A stretch of 64,000 nt of DNA from Mesorhizobium sp. CA8. GTDB taxonomy: Bacteria; Pseudomonadota; Alphaproteobacteria; Rhizobiales; Rhizobiaceae. Under the pieces are notes generated by a model. That model did not search any database. It worked only from the letters and a program-made list of their open reading frames with translations, and was not told the DNA's origin. The stretch is from positions 105,293 through 169,292 of the forward strand of contig NZ_JAIUHG010000014.1 of the NCBI RefSeq assembly GCF_020164955.1. Direction: 5' to 3'. Below, piece by piece: positions 20,556-30,225 of the stretch (the stretch's first letter is position 1; each line of letters starts with the position of its first letter). A program made the position numbers and the translations under genes.

Positions 20556-22138
20556 CGAAGAGTTTCGTTTGCGCGGTCGATGTCGGCACCGGGAGCGCTC
20601 GCGCGGGCATTCTCGACGCGCGGGGCAACCTGCTCGGCCGCGCCGACCATCAGATCGCCATGCATCAGCCCAAGCCCGATCACGCCGAGCATGATTCGGA
20701 AGACATCTGGTCGGCGGTGTGCCAATCCGTACGGTCCGCGCTCCAAAAATCCGGCGTCGCCGCCGGCGATGTCGCTGGCATCTCCTTCGACGCGACCTGC
20801 TCGCTGGTCGCGCGCGACAGGCAGGGCGATCAGATCAGCGTCTCGGTCACCGGCGAGAAACGCTGGGACACGATGGTCTGGCTCGACCATCGCGCCATCA
20901 CCGAGGCCGATGAATGCACGACGAGCGGCCACGCCGTTCTTGACTACATTGGCGGTGTGATGTCGCCGGAGATGGAAACGCCGAAGCTGATGTGGCTGAA
21001 GCGCCATTTGCCGAAGACATGGAACGAAGCCGGCTATCTATTCGACCTCGCCGATTTCCTGACCTGGAAGGCATCGGGCTCGCTCGCCCGCTCGCAATGC
21101 ACGCTGACGGCAAAATGGACCTATCTCGCGCATGAGGAAAAGAGCTGGCGGCGCGATTTCTTCGAGCTTGTCGGGCTCGGCGACCTGTTCGAGCACGGCA
21201 ATCTGCCGGAAAAGGCAAGCCCGGTCGGCGCCGATATCGGTCCGCTGACGGTGAAGGCCGCGGCCGAGCTTGGTCTGACCGAGAAATGCCGGGTCGGCGC
21301 AGGCGTTATCGATGCCTATGCCGGTGCGCTTGGCGTTCTCGGCGGCTTTGCCGGCGATGAGAAGAACATCAGCCGGCACCTGGCGCTGATTGCCGGCACA
21401 TCGTCCTGCGTCATGGCGATGTCGCCCGACCCACAGCCCTTTGCCGGCGTCTGGGGTCCGTATTTCGGCGCGGCATTGCCGAAACTCTGGCTGTCGGAAG
21501 GCGGCCAGTCGGCCACCGGCGCGCTGCTCGATCACATCATTCGCTGGCATGGCGCCGGCGGCGAGCCGGACGCGGCCATGCATATGAAGATCGCCAGGCG
21601 CGTCGCCGAGCTGCGCGCCGAGGATGGCGAGGCGCTGGCGGCAAGGCTGCATGTGCTGCCGGATTTCCACGGCAACCGTTCGCCGCTCGCCGACCCGCAT
21701 GCGGTCGGCGTCATCAGCGGCCTAACGCTCGATTCCTCCTTCGACAGCCTGTGCAAGCTCTACTGGCGCACCGCCGTCGCCATCGCGCTCGGCGTGCGCC
21801 ATGTGCTCGAGGCGCTGAACGAGAACGGCTATCTGATCGACACGCTGCATGTCACCGGCGGCCACACCAAGAACCCGCTTTTGATGGAGCTCTACGCCGA
21901 CGCCACGGGCTGCACGGTGGTCGAGCCGCTGGCCGACGAGGCGGTGCTGCTCGGCACCGGCATGGTGGCGGCGACCGCCGCCGGGATCTACCCTGACCTC
22001 AACGCGGCCTGCGTCGCCATGCAGCAGGGCGGCAGGACGCGCGCGCCCAAAAAGGAAGCCGGCGCCCGCTTCGACCGAGACTACCGCATCTTCCTCGAAA
22101 TGCACCGCCAGCGGCAGGCGCTCGACGCGATCGGATAA
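20552..22138 (+). CDS. FGGY-family pentulose kinase (D-ribulokinase-like)
   Basis: This 528-residue carbohydrate kinase has two actin-fold domains: N-terminal AVDVGTGSARAGI at residues 8-20, and the C-terminal phosphate region TGGHTKNPLLMELYADATG near residue 432. The WDTMVWLDHRA stretch and overall arrangement fit the ribulokinase/YDR109c branch, which phosphorylates D-ribulose or related pentuloses, rather than classical xylulokinase. The start is a TTG at 20552 (TTGA overlap with the HAD gene). As the last gene of the polyol operon it may handle the ketose made from a pentitol such as ribitol or arabitol. Confidence 0.78.
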   Translation: MTKSFVCAVDVGTGSARAGILDARGNLLGRADHQIAMHQPKPDHAEHDSEDIWSAVCQSVRSALQKSGVAAGDVAGISFDATCSLVARDRQGDQISVSVTGEKRWDTMVWLDHRAITEADECTTSGHAVLDYIGGVMSPEMETPKLMWLKRHLPKTWNEAGYLFDLADFLTWKASGSLARSQCTLTAKWTYLAHEEKSWRRDFFELVGLGDLFEHGNLPEKASPVGADIGPLTVKAAAELGLTEKCRVGAGVIDAYAGALGVLGGFAGDEKNISRHLALIAGTSSCVMAMSPDPQPFAGVWGPYFGAALPKLWLSEGGQSATGALLDHIIRWHGAGGEPDAAMHMKIARRVAELRAEDGEALAARLHVLPDFHGNRSPLADPHAVGVISGLTLDSSFDSLCKLYWRTAVAIALGVRHVLEALNENGYLIDTLHVTGGHTKNPLLMELYADATGCTVVEPLADEAVLLGTGMVAATAAGIYPDLNAACVAMQQGGRTRAPKKEAGARFDRDYRIFLEMHRQRQALDAIG

Positions 22139-22139
22139 A

Positions 22140-22183
22140 GCAATTCCAGGAAAAGTGCGTAGCGGTTTTCCGTTCGGAATTGC
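22140..22183. repeat. GCAATTCC-type palindromic repeat (copy 1)
   Basis: A hairpin of two stems, GCAATTCC (22140-22147) with GGAATTGC (22176-22183) and inner GGAAAA (22149-22154) with TTTTCC (22166-22171), lies between the convergent kinase and ATPase genes. Related copies occur at 32524-32584 and 34932-34965. The convergent location suggests it also serves as a two-way terminator. Confidence 0.6.
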
Positions 22184-22201
22184 GCAGAAATCCGATCCCT
22201 C

Positions 22202-23287
22202 TTACTGCTTGCGCAGCGACTTGCCGGTCTCGGCGTCGAACAGATGGATGCTCTCTTCGTCGAACGTGTAGCGCACGGCCGCGCGCAACTCGGGGCATTC
22301 GCGGGCCGGCACCAGCGCGCTGATCTCCTTGCCGCCCGAGCCGAATGTCACCAGCGCGTCATTGCCGTGGAACTCAATGAGATCGGCGGTGCCTTGCAAA
22401 AGGTTGCCCATGCCGGCTTGCGCCGTCTTCAGGTCCGGTGGCCGGATGCCGAGCACCACGCGATCGCCGTGCCGCAGGTCGAAGTCGCCGCCTTGCAGCG
22501 ACAGCACCGTCCCGGCGCCGGTCAGCGTCCAGCCATCCCCCTTCCGGCCGACCATGGCCTCGATGAAATTCATGTTCGGCGTGCCGATGAAGCCGGCCAC
22601 GAACAGATTGCCGGGACGCCGATAGATCTCCGCCGGCGAGCCGATCTGCTCGATCACGCCATCCTTCAAGAGCACGATGCGGTCGGCCAGCGTCATGGCC
22701 TCCAGCTGGTCATGCGTGACATAGACGGTGGTGGTCTTCAGCGACTGGTGCAGCCTGGCGATCTCGACGCGCATATGCGTGCGCAGCTTGGCGTCGAGAT
22801 TGGAGAGCGGCTCGTCGAACAGGAACACTTTCGGCGTCTTGATCATGGCGCGTGCGATCGCCACGCGCTGCTGCTGGCCACCGGAAAGCTCGGTCGGCTT
22901 GCGGCCGAGATAGGGTTCCAGCCCGAGCGTTCGGGAGACCGCCTCGACCCGCTTCTTGATCTCGGCTGCCGGCACCTTCTGCCGCTTCAGCCCGAAGGCG
23001 ATGTTGTCGAAGATCGTCATGTGCGGATAGAGCGCATAATTCTGGAACACCATGGCGATGCCGCGATCGCCCGGCTCGAGATCGTTCACCACCATGCCGC
23101 CGATCGACACCTCGCCGCCGCTGATATCCTCCAGCCCCGCCAGCATCCTGAGCAAGGTCGACTTGCCGCAGCCGGACGGACCGAGGAACACGACGAACTC
23201 ATGCTCCTCGATCGAGAGGTTGAGGTCGCGGATGACGGTCGTGGCGCCGTAGGCCTTGTCGACATGGGAGCAAACGATCGCGGACAT
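22202..23287 (-). CDS. Sugar ABC transporter ATP-binding protein (UgpC/MsmX type)
   Basis: This 361-residue ATPase shows Walker [10 protein letters not shown] near residue 37, Q-loop [13 protein letters not shown], signature [15 protein letters not shown], Walker [12 protein letters not shown] and a C-terminal TOBE-like domain with GIRPPDL. It is the last gene of a minus-strand operon that starts with the binding protein at 27.4 kb. Having a separate ATPase from smoK implies that the two polyol or sugar systems are independently expressed. Confidence 0.92.
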   Translation of the reverse strand: MSAIVCSHVDKAYGATTVIRDLNLSIEEHEFVVFLGPSGCGKSTLLRMLAGLEDISGGEVSIGGMVVNDLEPGDRGIAMVFQNYALYPHMTIFDNIAFGLKRQKVPAAEIKKRVEAVSRTLGLEPYLGRKPTELSGGQQQRVAIARAMIKTPKVFLFDEPLSNLDAKLRTHMRVEIARLHQSLKTTTVYVTHDQLEAMTLADRIVLLKDGVIEQIGSPAEIYRRPGNLFVAGFIGTPNMNFIEAMVGRKGDGWTLTGAGTVLSLQGGDFDLRHGDRVVLGIRPPDLKTAQAGMGNLLQGTADLIEFHGNDALVTFGSGGKEISALVPARECPELRAAVRYTFDEESIHLFDAETGKSLRKQ

Positions 23288-23289
23288 CT

Positions 23290-24336
23290 TTATCCCTTCT
23301 CGCCGGTCAGCAGGATCTGCAGCTTGACGTCCTGCGGCTTGCCTTGCGCCGCGCGCTCGAACGCCTCGATGCTTTCGGAGAAATCATAGGTGCCGGTGAT
23401 CAGCGGCTTGAGGTCGACCTTGCCGGAGGCGATGAGCTGCAGGGCGCGGTCGAAGATGTTGGCATAGCGGAACACGGTCTCGATGCGCACTTCCTTGGAA
23501 ATTGCCGCCGGCACGTTGAGCTCGACCGTCTCCACCGGAAGCCCGACCAGCACCACCGCGCCGCCCGGCCGCACCACGTCGAACAGGTTGGCGAAGGCCT
23601 TCGGGCTGCCGCTCGCCTCGAACACGATATCGGCGCCCCAATTGTCGGTCGCCGCCCGCACCGCATCGACCAGCGACTGCTTGCCGATATCGACCGGCAC
23701 GATGCCGGGATACTGGGCGGCGATCGCAAGCTTCGGCGCTGAGAAGTCCGAGATCAGCACTTTTGCGCAGCCGCCCGCCAGCGCGGCGAGCGCGATCATG
23801 ATGCCGATCGGGCCGCAGCCGACGACGACGGCGACATCGCCGGGTACGATGCGGGCGCGCGCCGCCGCCTGCATGCCGATGGCGAAGGGCTCGACCATCG
23901 CGCCTTCGGCGAAGGAGACATTGTCCGGAAGCTTGTAGGTAAAGGCCGCCGGATGAACGGCGTAGGGCGCGAGCACGCCATGCACCGGCGGCGTTGCCCA
24001 GAAGCGGACGTCCGGGTCGACATTGTAGATGCCGAGCTTCGTCGCGCGCGAGGAAAGGTTCGGCACGCCCGGCTCCATGCAGACGCGGTCGCCGACCTTC
24101 AGGCGCGTGACATTGGCGCCGATCTCGACGATCGTTCCCGAGGCCTCATGGCCGAGCACCATGGGCTCGCGAACTATGTAGCTGCCGATGGCGCCATGCG
24201 TGTAGTAATGCACGTCGCTGCCGCAGACGCCCACCGTGTGGATGGCGATCCTGACATCGTCCGGTCCGACATCGAGCGGCAGCGCGATCTCGCGCAGCGA
24301 CAATTCGCCTTTTTTCTCAAGCACCAGTGCCCGCAT
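23290..24336 (-). CDS. Zinc-dependent alcohol dehydrogenase, xylitol/sorbitol dehydrogenase-like
   Basis: This medium-chain dehydrogenase of 348 residues has catalytic zinc ligands in [14 protein letters not shown] (Cys near residue 37) and LGHEASG (His near residue 64), and the Rossmann motif [13 protein letters not shown] near residue 169. The GSDVHYY context is typical of polyol dehydrogenases (xylitol or sorbitol, NAD-linked). The four-cysteine structural zinc site is not evident: the loop reads [22 protein letters not shown] with one cysteine. This matches the subgroup of sorbitol dehydrogenases lacking the structural zinc. It is embedded in the ABC operon, so it likely oxidises the imported substrate. 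Confidence 0.83.
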   Translation of the reverse strand: MRALVLEKKGELSLREIALPLDVGPDDVRIAIHTVGVCGSDVHYYTHGAIGSYIVREPMVLGHEASGTIVEIGANVTRLKVGDRVCMEPGVPNLSSRATKLGIYNVDPDVRFWATPPVHGVLAPYAVHPAAFTYKLPDNVSFAEGAMVEPFAIGMQAAARARIVPGDVAVVVGCGPIGIMIALAALAGGCAKVLISDFSAPKLAIAAQYPGIVPVDIGKQSLVDAVRAATDNWGADIVFEASGSPKAFANLFDVVRPGGAVVLVGLPVETVELNVPAAISKEVRIETVFRYANIFDRALQLIASGKVDLKPLITGTYDFSESIEAFERAAQGKPQDVKLQILLTGEKG

Positions 24337-24350
24337 CGGGTATCCTCACA

Positions 24351-25178
24351 TCAACTTTTCTTTTGCCGGAAAACGGAATTCAGGAAGCCGCTGAGCACTC
24401 CGAGGAAGAGCAGCGGCGGCAGCGACAAGAGCACGACCGAGGCGTTGAGGATGCCCCACGGCACGTTCATGCCTTGCTGCGAGAGCTCGGAAGCCACGAT
24501 CGGCAGCGTCTTGGCGTTGGAGCTCGACAGCATCAGCGCGATCAGGAACTCGTTCCAGACCAGCACGAAGCTGAAGGCGATGGCGCCTATGAGCGAGCGC
24601 GCCGCCACGGGAAGCGCGATCCGCCAGAAGACGGCATAAGCGCCGTAACCATCGACCAAAGCCGCCTCCTCGATCTCCTTCGGCACCCCCTGGAAGGCAG
24701 GGATGGCCAGCCACATGATGACCGAGATGGTCAGCAGCGAATAGGTGACGATCAGCGCCGGCAAAGTGTCGTAGAGCCCGAGCTGCAGCCAGATCACCAT
24801 CAGCGGGATCGCCACCGCCACCGGCGGCAGGAAGCGCAGCGACAAGACGAAGAACTGGATGTCGCCGGCGAAACGGTTGGGATAGCGCGCCACCGCATAG
24901 GCCGCCGGCAGGCCGAGCACGATGCCGATCAGCACCGCCGCGCCGCAGGCGACCGCGGAGTTGTAGAGCCCGGTCAGCACGCTGTCGCGTCCGAGGATGT
25001 AGCTGATATTGGCGAGCGTCGGCGTGAATATCACCTTCGGCTCGCGCGTGATGATGTCGACATTGTTCTTCAGTGCGTTGAGCGCCGTCCAGACAAGCGG
25101 GAACACGGCCAGGAATCCGGCCAGCGCCAGAATGGCCTTGGCGATCAGGCGGCCCGGTCTTATCGGATATGGCCTCAT
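24351..25178 (-). CDS. Carbohydrate ABC transporter permease (second)
   Basis: This 275-residue inner-membrane permease has six hydrophobic segments and an EAA loop (EIEEAALVDGYGAYAVFWRI, near residues 175-194). The start at 25178 overlaps the stop of the preceding permease gene (ATGA), so I prefer it to the ATG six codons upstream. It pairs with the 25175-26041 product. Confidence 0.88.
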   Translation of the reverse strand: MRPYPIRPGRLIAKAILALAGFLAVFPLVWTALNALKNNVDIITREPKVIFTPTLANISYILGRDSVLTGLYNSAVACGAAVLIGIVLGLPAAYAVARYPNRFAGDIQFFVLSLRFLPPVAVAIPLMVIWLQLGLYDTLPALIVTYSLLTISVIMWLAIPAFQGVPKEIEEAALVDGYGAYAVFWRIALPVAARSLIGAIAFSFVLVWNEFLIALMLSSSNAKTLPIVASELSQQGMNVPWGILNASVVLLSLPPLLFLGVLSGFLNSVFRQKKS

Positions 25179-26041
25179 GCCTGCACCCGCTTCCACAGCA
25201 TGGTGAAGGTGATGACGGTCGCGATCATCATCAGCACCGCCATGGCCGAGGCGTAGGAGACCTTGCCGGATTCGATGAAGCCTTGCGAGAAGGCGTACAT
25301 GTCGAGCGTCTCGGTCGCGACGCCGGGCCCGCCGCGCGTCATCACATAGATCAGGTCGAAGGAGCGCAGCGACTCGATCATCTTGACGAACATCAGGCTG
25401 ATCAGCGGCGCCTTCAGCATCGGCAAGGTGACATAGGCATGGATCTGCCAGCGCTTGGCGTGGTCGAGCCTGGCCGCCTCGATCGGCTGCGGCGGCAAGG
25501 TTTCAAGCAGCTTCAGCACGATGACGGCGAAGAACAGCCCCCACTGCCAGACGTCCACCGAAGCGACGGCGAACAACGCAGTGCCGGGCTTGGACAGCGG
25601 ATCGAAGATCAGCCCGCCGGTGATCAGCCGGTAGGGATAGGTGGCGATGCCGTAGAGCGGGTGATAGGCGAACTTCCAGACGAAGGCGGCGGACACGCGC
25701 GGCAAAAGCACCGGGATAATGAACAGGAGGCAATAGAAATTGCGCAGGCGTGGGCCGGCGGCCTCGAATATCAAGACGCCCAGTCCGATCGCCACCACCA
25801 TCGTCGCGACGACGGTGACGATCTCCCATTTCACCGAAACCCAGACGGCGTTGAGGAAGCGGCGGTCGAGGAAGAGATCGGCGAAGTTCGAGAACCAGAC
25901 CCAGGAATAGCCGGTCGTGCTCAGCTCGCGATTCTGCAAGGCGATGACGATGGCATAGAGCGTCGGCACCATCGACAGCACCAGAAGGATGGCTAAAGTC
26001 GGAACCAGAAATGTGACCGGCAGGGAAGAGCGTCGGCGCAT
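25175..26041 (-). CDS. Sugar ABC transporter permease (first)
   Basis: This 288-residue MalF/UgpA-type permease has six hydrophobic segments, a short periplasmic loop (VIALQNRELSTTGYSWVWFS) and an EAA-like loop (PIEAARLDHAKRWQIHAYVT) near residues 191-210. It lies 99 bp after the binding-protein gene, with a strong hairpin in the interval, and is translationally coupled to the second permease. Confidence 0.88.
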   Translation of the reverse strand: MRRRSSLPVTFLVPTLAILLVLSMVPTLYAIVIALQNRELSTTGYSWVWFSNFADLFLDRRFLNAVWVSVKWEIVTVVATMVVAIGLGVLIFEAAGPRLRNFYCLLFIIPVLLPRVSAAFVWKFAYHPLYGIATYPYRLITGGLIFDPLSKPGTALFAVASVDVWQWGLFFAVIVLKLLETLPPQPIEAARLDHAKRWQIHAYVTLPMLKAPLISLMFVKMIESLRSFDLIYVMTRGGPGVATETLDMYAFSQGFIESGKVSYASAMAVLMMIATVITFTMLWKRVQA

Positions 26042-26075
26042 GGCCTCCTCGGATGTTTACTGCTGTCTGGCGAAG

Positions 26076-26133
26076 GTCCCGCGGCGCACGGTCCCGGCAT
26101 TCCTTCGAATGCCGTGCACCGCGCGCCGCGGAC
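26076..26133 (-). promoter_or_regulatory. Hairpin between binding-protein and permease genes
   Basis: An extended stem lies in the 99-bp interval: outer CGCGGCGC (26080-26087) pairs with 26123-26130, and inner CGGCATTC (26095-26102) pairs with 26107-26114 around a 4-base loop. No T-run follows, so it is more likely a processing or mRNA-stability element than a full terminator. Confidence 0.55.
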
Positions 26134-26140
26134 GGGAGGA

Positions 26141-27415
26141 TTACTTCTTCTTCACCAGCTCATTGGCATAGGCCTCGAGCTCGTTGAGGCCGCCCTTGAT
26201 ATCGGTGCGCGTGCCGGTGACCAGTTCCTCGAGGATGATGCCCCAGCGGTCGCCGAGATCGGGCCAGCGTGGATCCTGCCAGAAGTTCACCGCCGTGACC
26301 TTGCCGGTGTCGGCCAGCGCCTTGCCGAGATCGGCGCCGTAGATGTCGGCGAATTCCTTGCTGGAGAGGACGCTGGTGCGGTTCAATTCGCCAAACTGGT
26401 GCGCGTCGAGCCGGCGCTTCTCATTCTCCTTCGACGTCGCCCAGGCGATGAACAGGCCGGCGCATTTCTTCGCGGCGTCATCGGCATTGGCCTTGGTGCC
26501 GATGGCAAGCCCATGGCCGTAACCGCCGCCCGGCAGCGGCGAGGGCGGCGGCAGGAAGCCGACCTTGCCGACCACCTGCGAGGTCTTCGGGTCCACCGCC
26601 ATGCCCGACAGCGGCGTCGATTCGACGAGGATGGCGACCTGGCCGGAGAGGAAGGCGCCGGTCGATTCATCCCAGCTGCCGGTCTGCGTGCCCGGGGCCG
26701 AATCCTTGAACAGCTTCAAATAGGTCTCCGTCGCCTTCACGGCGGCGTCCGAATTGAAAGCCGGCTTGTCGCCGTCGAACCACTTGCCGCCATAGGCCTT
26801 GAAGAACGGCATCCAGCGCCAGACATTGGCGCCCGAGCCGCGCGCGCCGCGCAGCGCGATGCCGTACATGCCCTTGTCGGCATTGGTCAGTTTCGGCACG
26901 TCGGCGATCAGCTCGTCCAGCGTCTTCGGCGGCTGAATGCCGGCGGCCTCCAGCACGTCCTTGCGATAGACCATCAGGTCGCCGCCGCCGGTCAGCGGCG
27001 CGAACCACACCTTGCCGTCATAAGTAGCGACCTTCTGGCGGCCCGGATCGAAGTCGGCATAGTCATAGTCAGCCGGGTAATAGTCGGTCAGCGGCACGAT
27101 CCAGCCCGAGGAGGCGAACAGCGCCACATTGGCCTCGTCGACATAATAGACGTTGTAGTTGCCGACGGTCGAAGCGTCGGCGCGCGATTTGGCGCGGCGG
27201 TCGTTCTCGTTGAGGTAATCGATCTGGAATGAGGCGCCGGAGAGTTTTTTGAACTCGTCCTTGGAGTCCTCCAGAAGCGTTAGCCCATCGCGCGGCTGCG
27301 CCAGCACCTTGACCGGCGCCGAGCAGACCGGCGCCTGGGCAAGCGCCGCGGTTGATACGGAAGCGGTAAGCACGAACGCTGCGCCGAGGCTGGCAGCGAG
27401 CCGGTTTGAATTCAT
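26141..27415 (-). CDS. Sugar/polyol ABC transporter substrate-binding protein
   Basis: This family-1 extracellular solute-binding protein has 424 residues. A signal peptide (MNSNRLAASLGAAFVLTASV..., likely cut after ALA) is followed by a mature domain with VYYVDEANVALFASSGWIVPL, YRKDVLEAAGIQPPKTLDEL and an AYGGKWFDGDKPAFNS region. The GGAGGAG ribosome site supports the ATG at 27415; the upstream ORF extension is rejected. It is the first gene of an operon of two permeases, a polyol-type dehydrogenase and an ATPase, downstream of an AraC regulator. A pentitol or hexitol ligand is likely, exact ligand unknown. Confidence 0.87.
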   Translation of the reverse strand: MNSNRLAASLGAAFVLTASVSTAALAQAPVCSAPVKVLAQPRDGLTLLEDSKDEFKKLSGASFQIDYLNENDRRAKSRADASTVGNYNVYYVDEANVALFASSGWIVPLTDYYPADYDYADFDPGRQKVATYDGKVWFAPLTGGGDLMVYRKDVLEAAGIQPPKTLDELIADVPKLTNADKGMYGIALRGARGSGANVWRWMPFFKAYGGKWFDGDKPAFNSDAAVKATETYLKLFKDSAPGTQTGSWDESTGAFLSGQVAILVESTPLSGMAVDPKTSQVVGKVGFLPPPSPLPGGGYGHGLAIGTKANADDAAKKCAGLFIAWATSKENEKRRLDAHQFGELNRTSVLSSKEFADIYGADLGKALADTGKVTAVNFWQDPRWPDLGDRWGIILEELVTGTRTDIKGGLNELEAYANELVKKK

Positions 27416-27562
27416 TGGTTTTTCTCCTCCAGGAACACTCGCGAAAGCGGCAGGTCCTCGGGCTAAGCGACCCTCACCGTCGCCTTTTGACCTTCCACCC
27501 GTCGCCAAAATGAGCAGTTGGAGAGAGCGAGGCTAGAAGCCCCGTTGCAGCAGACCTGTACT

Positions 27563-27595
27563 TTTATGCATTGTGCGGCGCAAAATATGGCGCAG
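27563..27595 (-). promoter_or_regulatory. Candidate AraC-type activator site and promoter for the ABC operon
   Basis: Two direct GGCGCA copies at 27577-27582 and 27589-27594 lie in the 237-bp interval between the AraC gene end and the binding-protein gene. Reading toward the binding-protein gene, a CATAAA -10-like hexamer lies at 27563-27568, so the direct repeats would overlap the -35 region, as for AraC-type activators. A similar TTTTGCGCC arrangement is at 28738-28760 upstream of the AraC gene. Confidence 0.4.
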
Positions 27596-27652
27596 GCAGA
27601 GTCTGCCCGTCACACGAATATCAGTACCATCGAAGTGGGCGTATCGGCTGTC

Positions 27653-28570
27653 TTACGCTCTCAGCGTCAGCCGCTGCCGAGACAGCTTGCGATAGGATGA
27701 CGGCGTCATCTTGTGCTTGCGCAGGAAGGCGCGGTTGAAGTTCGAGATGTTCATGTAGCCGACCTGGAAGCAGATGTCGGTGATCGGGATATCAGTGTCG
27801 GCGAGCAGCTTGCAGGCCTGCCAGAGTCTGAGCTTGGCGAGGTGGTCGCTGAAGGAATTGCCGGTGTTCTTCTGGAAGAAGCGGGAAAAACTGCTTTCGC
27901 TCATGCCGGCCAATGCGGCCACGTCCGGCAGCTTCAAATCCTCGGCGAAATGCTGGAACAGGTAGGTCAGCGAGCGCTGGACGATATCCAGCGACTCCGC
28001 GTCCAGAAGCGGGGAGAAGTCCGGCGACGACAGAAGCGCGTATTCGTCGGTGGTGGCCAGAAGGTCGAGCAATTCGAGGAACATGCGGAACCTTGCCAGC
28101 CCATGCACCTCACCCATTCGTTCCATCAGCCCGGCGCCGTCGAGCGCGGTCTGGCCATGGAAGACCATGCCGCGCAGCGAGCGTTCCAGGAACGGTTCCA
28201 GCTCGCGCAGCTCCGGCAGCAGCCCCGAGGAGCCGCGCAGCCGCTCGGCATCGAATTGCAGCACGATATCGCGGCCTTCGATCAGTTCGCCGGGCTGCAC
28301 CGCCGTCACCCAATCATGCGGCAGCCCGCCGCCGACGATGGTCAGATAGCCCGGCCCGAATTCGCCGATATGGTCGCCGACCAGCACAACGCCTGACGAT
28401 TTCCTGAGCAGATGGATTTCGTATTCCGGATGGAAATTCCAGACATTGCGCTCCCATGGATAGTCGTCCAGCCGCCACAGGAAGCTTTCGCTCGCCTCGG
28501 TCACGATGTGCTCGAAAGCGGGCGCCGTGCGCGGAATCGCGGCCGTGTTCTTTCTGCGCTTGAACGGCAT
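27653..28570 (-). CDS. AraC-family transcriptional regulator
   Basis: This 305-residue regulator has an N-terminal cupin-like effector domain (WNFHPEYEIHLLRKSSG, near residues 44-60) and a C-terminal double helix-turn-helix with LPDVAALAGMSESSFSRFFQKNTG and ITDICFQVGYMNISNFNRAFLRKHKMTPSSYR. The ATG at 28570 follows GGGAGGA; the upstream in-frame ATG at 28615 lacks one. It is on the same strand and directly upstream of the sugar ABC operon, and is likely its activator. Confidence 0.9.
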   Translation of the reverse strand: MPFKRRKNTAAIPRTAPAFEHIVTEASESFLWRLDDYPWERNVWNFHPEYEIHLLRKSSGVVLVGDHIGEFGPGYLTIVGGGLPHDWVTAVQPGELIEGRDIVLQFDAERLRGSSGLLPELRELEPFLERSLRGMVFHGQTALDGAGLMERMGEVHGLARFRMFLELLDLLATTDEYALLSSPDFSPLLDAESLDIVQRSLTYLFQHFAEDLKLPDVAALAGMSESSFSRFFQKNTGNSFSDHLAKLRLWQACKLLADTDIPITDICFQVGYMNISNFNRAFLRKHKMTPSSYRKLSRQRLTLRA

Positions 28571-28737
28571 CCATTCCTCCCGGCATGGCGCGCCGGCTGC
28601 ACATGCCAAGGCCACCCCTAGCAGCCGACGGCCGGCAAATGAAAGAGGCGTTGCGGAATTCTGGCTCCGCCTGGATCAATCGCTAGCCGGGCCTCCGCCC
28701 TTGCCAACATGTCGCGTTTCGTTCACAAGGCGACGCA

Positions 28738-28760
28738 AATGGCGCCATTTTGCGCCATTG
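28738..28760. promoter_or_regulatory. Candidate AraC-type operator in AraC/MATE divergent region
   Basis: A perfect 12-bp palindrome, AATGGCGCCATT (28738-28749), is directly followed by another TTGCGCCATT half-site (28750-28759). The half-site matches the one repeated at 27577-27594, apart from two bases of spacing. It could be bound by the AraC-type protein for autoregulation. It lies 55 bp before the MATE start. Confidence 0.4.
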
Positions 28761-28814
28761 TTGTACGGCTTCCGGCCCTTTGGCCGACGCGCCGTGTTCT
28801 GAAAGAGCGGAACA

Positions 28815-30218
28815 ATGTCTGCGATCGAAGCCGGCGCTCGCGCGCCGGAAAACCTTTGGCGTCAGGAAATCAGGGCGACGATCGCGCTCGCCTGGCCGAT
28901 GGTGCTGACCAATCTCGGCCAGACCGCCATGACCGCGACCGACGTCATGATGATGGGCCGCCTCGGGCCCGATACGCTCGCCGCTGGCGCGCTCGGCTCC
29001 AACCTCTATTTCATGCCGCTGATCTTCGGCCTCGGCCTGATGCTGGCGACCTCGCCGATGATGGCGACCGAGCTCGGCCGTCGTCGCCATTCGGTGCGCG
29101 ATCTTCGCCGCACCGTGCGCCAGGGCCTTTGGCTGGCGATCCTGATCTCGATCCCGATCTGGATGTTTCTCTCGCACGGCGAAGAGGTGCTTCTGGCCAT
29201 GGGCCAGAAGCCGGAACTCGCGCATGAGGCCGGCATCTATCTGCACTGGCTGCAATGGGCGGTGCTGCCCTTCTATGGCTATATCGTGCTGCGCTCCTTC
29301 ATCTCGGCGCTGGAGCGGCCGGGCTGGGCGCTGATCATCGTTTTCGTCGCAGTCGCCTGCAATGCTTTCTTCAACTGGGTATTCATGTTCGGCAATCTCG
29401 GCGTCAGGTCGATGGGCATTGCCGGCTCCGGGCTCGCCACCACTCTGTCAAGCGCGCTGATGTTCGTCGGCCTGGCGGCGGTGGTGATCAAGGAAAAGAA
29501 GTTCCGCCGCTATCGTCTGTTCGGCCGCTTCTGGCGCGCCGACTGGCCGCGTTTCCGTGGCCTGCTCAGGCTCGGCCTGCCGATCGCCGGCATCCTTGCC
29601 TTCGAGGTGACGATCTTCAACGCGGCGGCCCTGCTGATGGGCCTGATCGATGCGGATTCGCTGGCCGCGCACGCGATTGCCATCCAGATCGCCTCGATCT
29701 CCTTCATGGTGCCGCTCGGCCTCAACCAGGCGGTCACGGTCCGGGTCGGCCTGGCGCATGGCGCCGGCAATCCGGAAGGCGTTTCGCGCGCCGGCTGGAC
29801 CGCCTTCGTCATCGGCGTCTCCTTCATGGCGCTGATGGGTCTGGTGATGATTCTCTGGCCGCATGCGCTGATCAGCGCCTTCATCGATCTCACCGATCCG
29901 GCCAATGCCAGGGTGATCACGCTCGCCGTGTCGTTCCTGGTGTTTGCAGCGCTTTTCCAGATTTTCGATGGCGCCCAGGCGGTCGCCGCCGGCATGCTCC
30001 GCGGCTTGCACGACACCAAGGTGCCGATGATCTACGCCGCGATCGGCTATTGGGGCGTCGGCCTGCCGCTCGGCGTGCTGCTTGCCTTCCATTTCGGCCT
30101 GAACGGCGTCGGCATCTGGATCGGCCTGGCGTCGGGACTGGCCGTGGTGGCGGCGCTGCTCCTGGCGCGCTGGCTCAGGCGCGACCGCATCGCGCCGCAG
30201 CTCGCCTTCGGGCATTGA
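28815..30218 (+). CDS. MATE-family multidrug/cation antiporter (NorM-like)
   Basis: This 467-residue inner-membrane exporter has twelve hydrophobic segments in two pseudo-symmetric halves, with the family landmarks WPMVLTNLGQTAMTATDVMM near the N-terminus and PLGLNQAVTVRVG in the second half. Such proteins export cationic drugs, dyes or secondary metabolites using Na+ or H+ gradients. It is divergent from the AraC gene and convergent with the amino acid ABC permease. Confidence 0.92.
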   Translation: MSAIEAGARAPENLWRQEIRATIALAWPMVLTNLGQTAMTATDVMMMGRLGPDTLAAGALGSNLYFMPLIFGLGLMLATSPMMATELGRRRHSVRDLRRTVRQGLWLAILISIPIWMFLSHGEEVLLAMGQKPELAHEAGIYLHWLQWAVLPFYGYIVLRSFISALERPGWALIIVFVAVACNAFFNWVFMFGNLGVRSMGIAGSGLATTLSSALMFVGLAAVVIKEKKFRRYRLFGRFWRADWPRFRGLLRLGLPIAGILAFEVTIFNAAALLMGLIDADSLAAHAIAIQIASISFMVPLGLNQAVTVRVGLAHGAGNPEGVSRAGWTAFVIGVSFMALMGLVMILWPHALISAFIDLTDPANARVITLAVSFLVFAALFQIFDGAQAVAAGMLRGLHDTKVPMIYAAIGYWGVGLPLGVLLAFHFGLNGVGIWIGLASGLAVVAALLLARWLRRDRIAPQLAFGH

Positions 30219-30225
30219 TCGACAG

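Noticed and set aside
27518..27700. 60-codon plus-strand frame in the gap before the AraC gene end
   Set aside because: No ribosome site, overlaps the putative operator and has no recognisable features.
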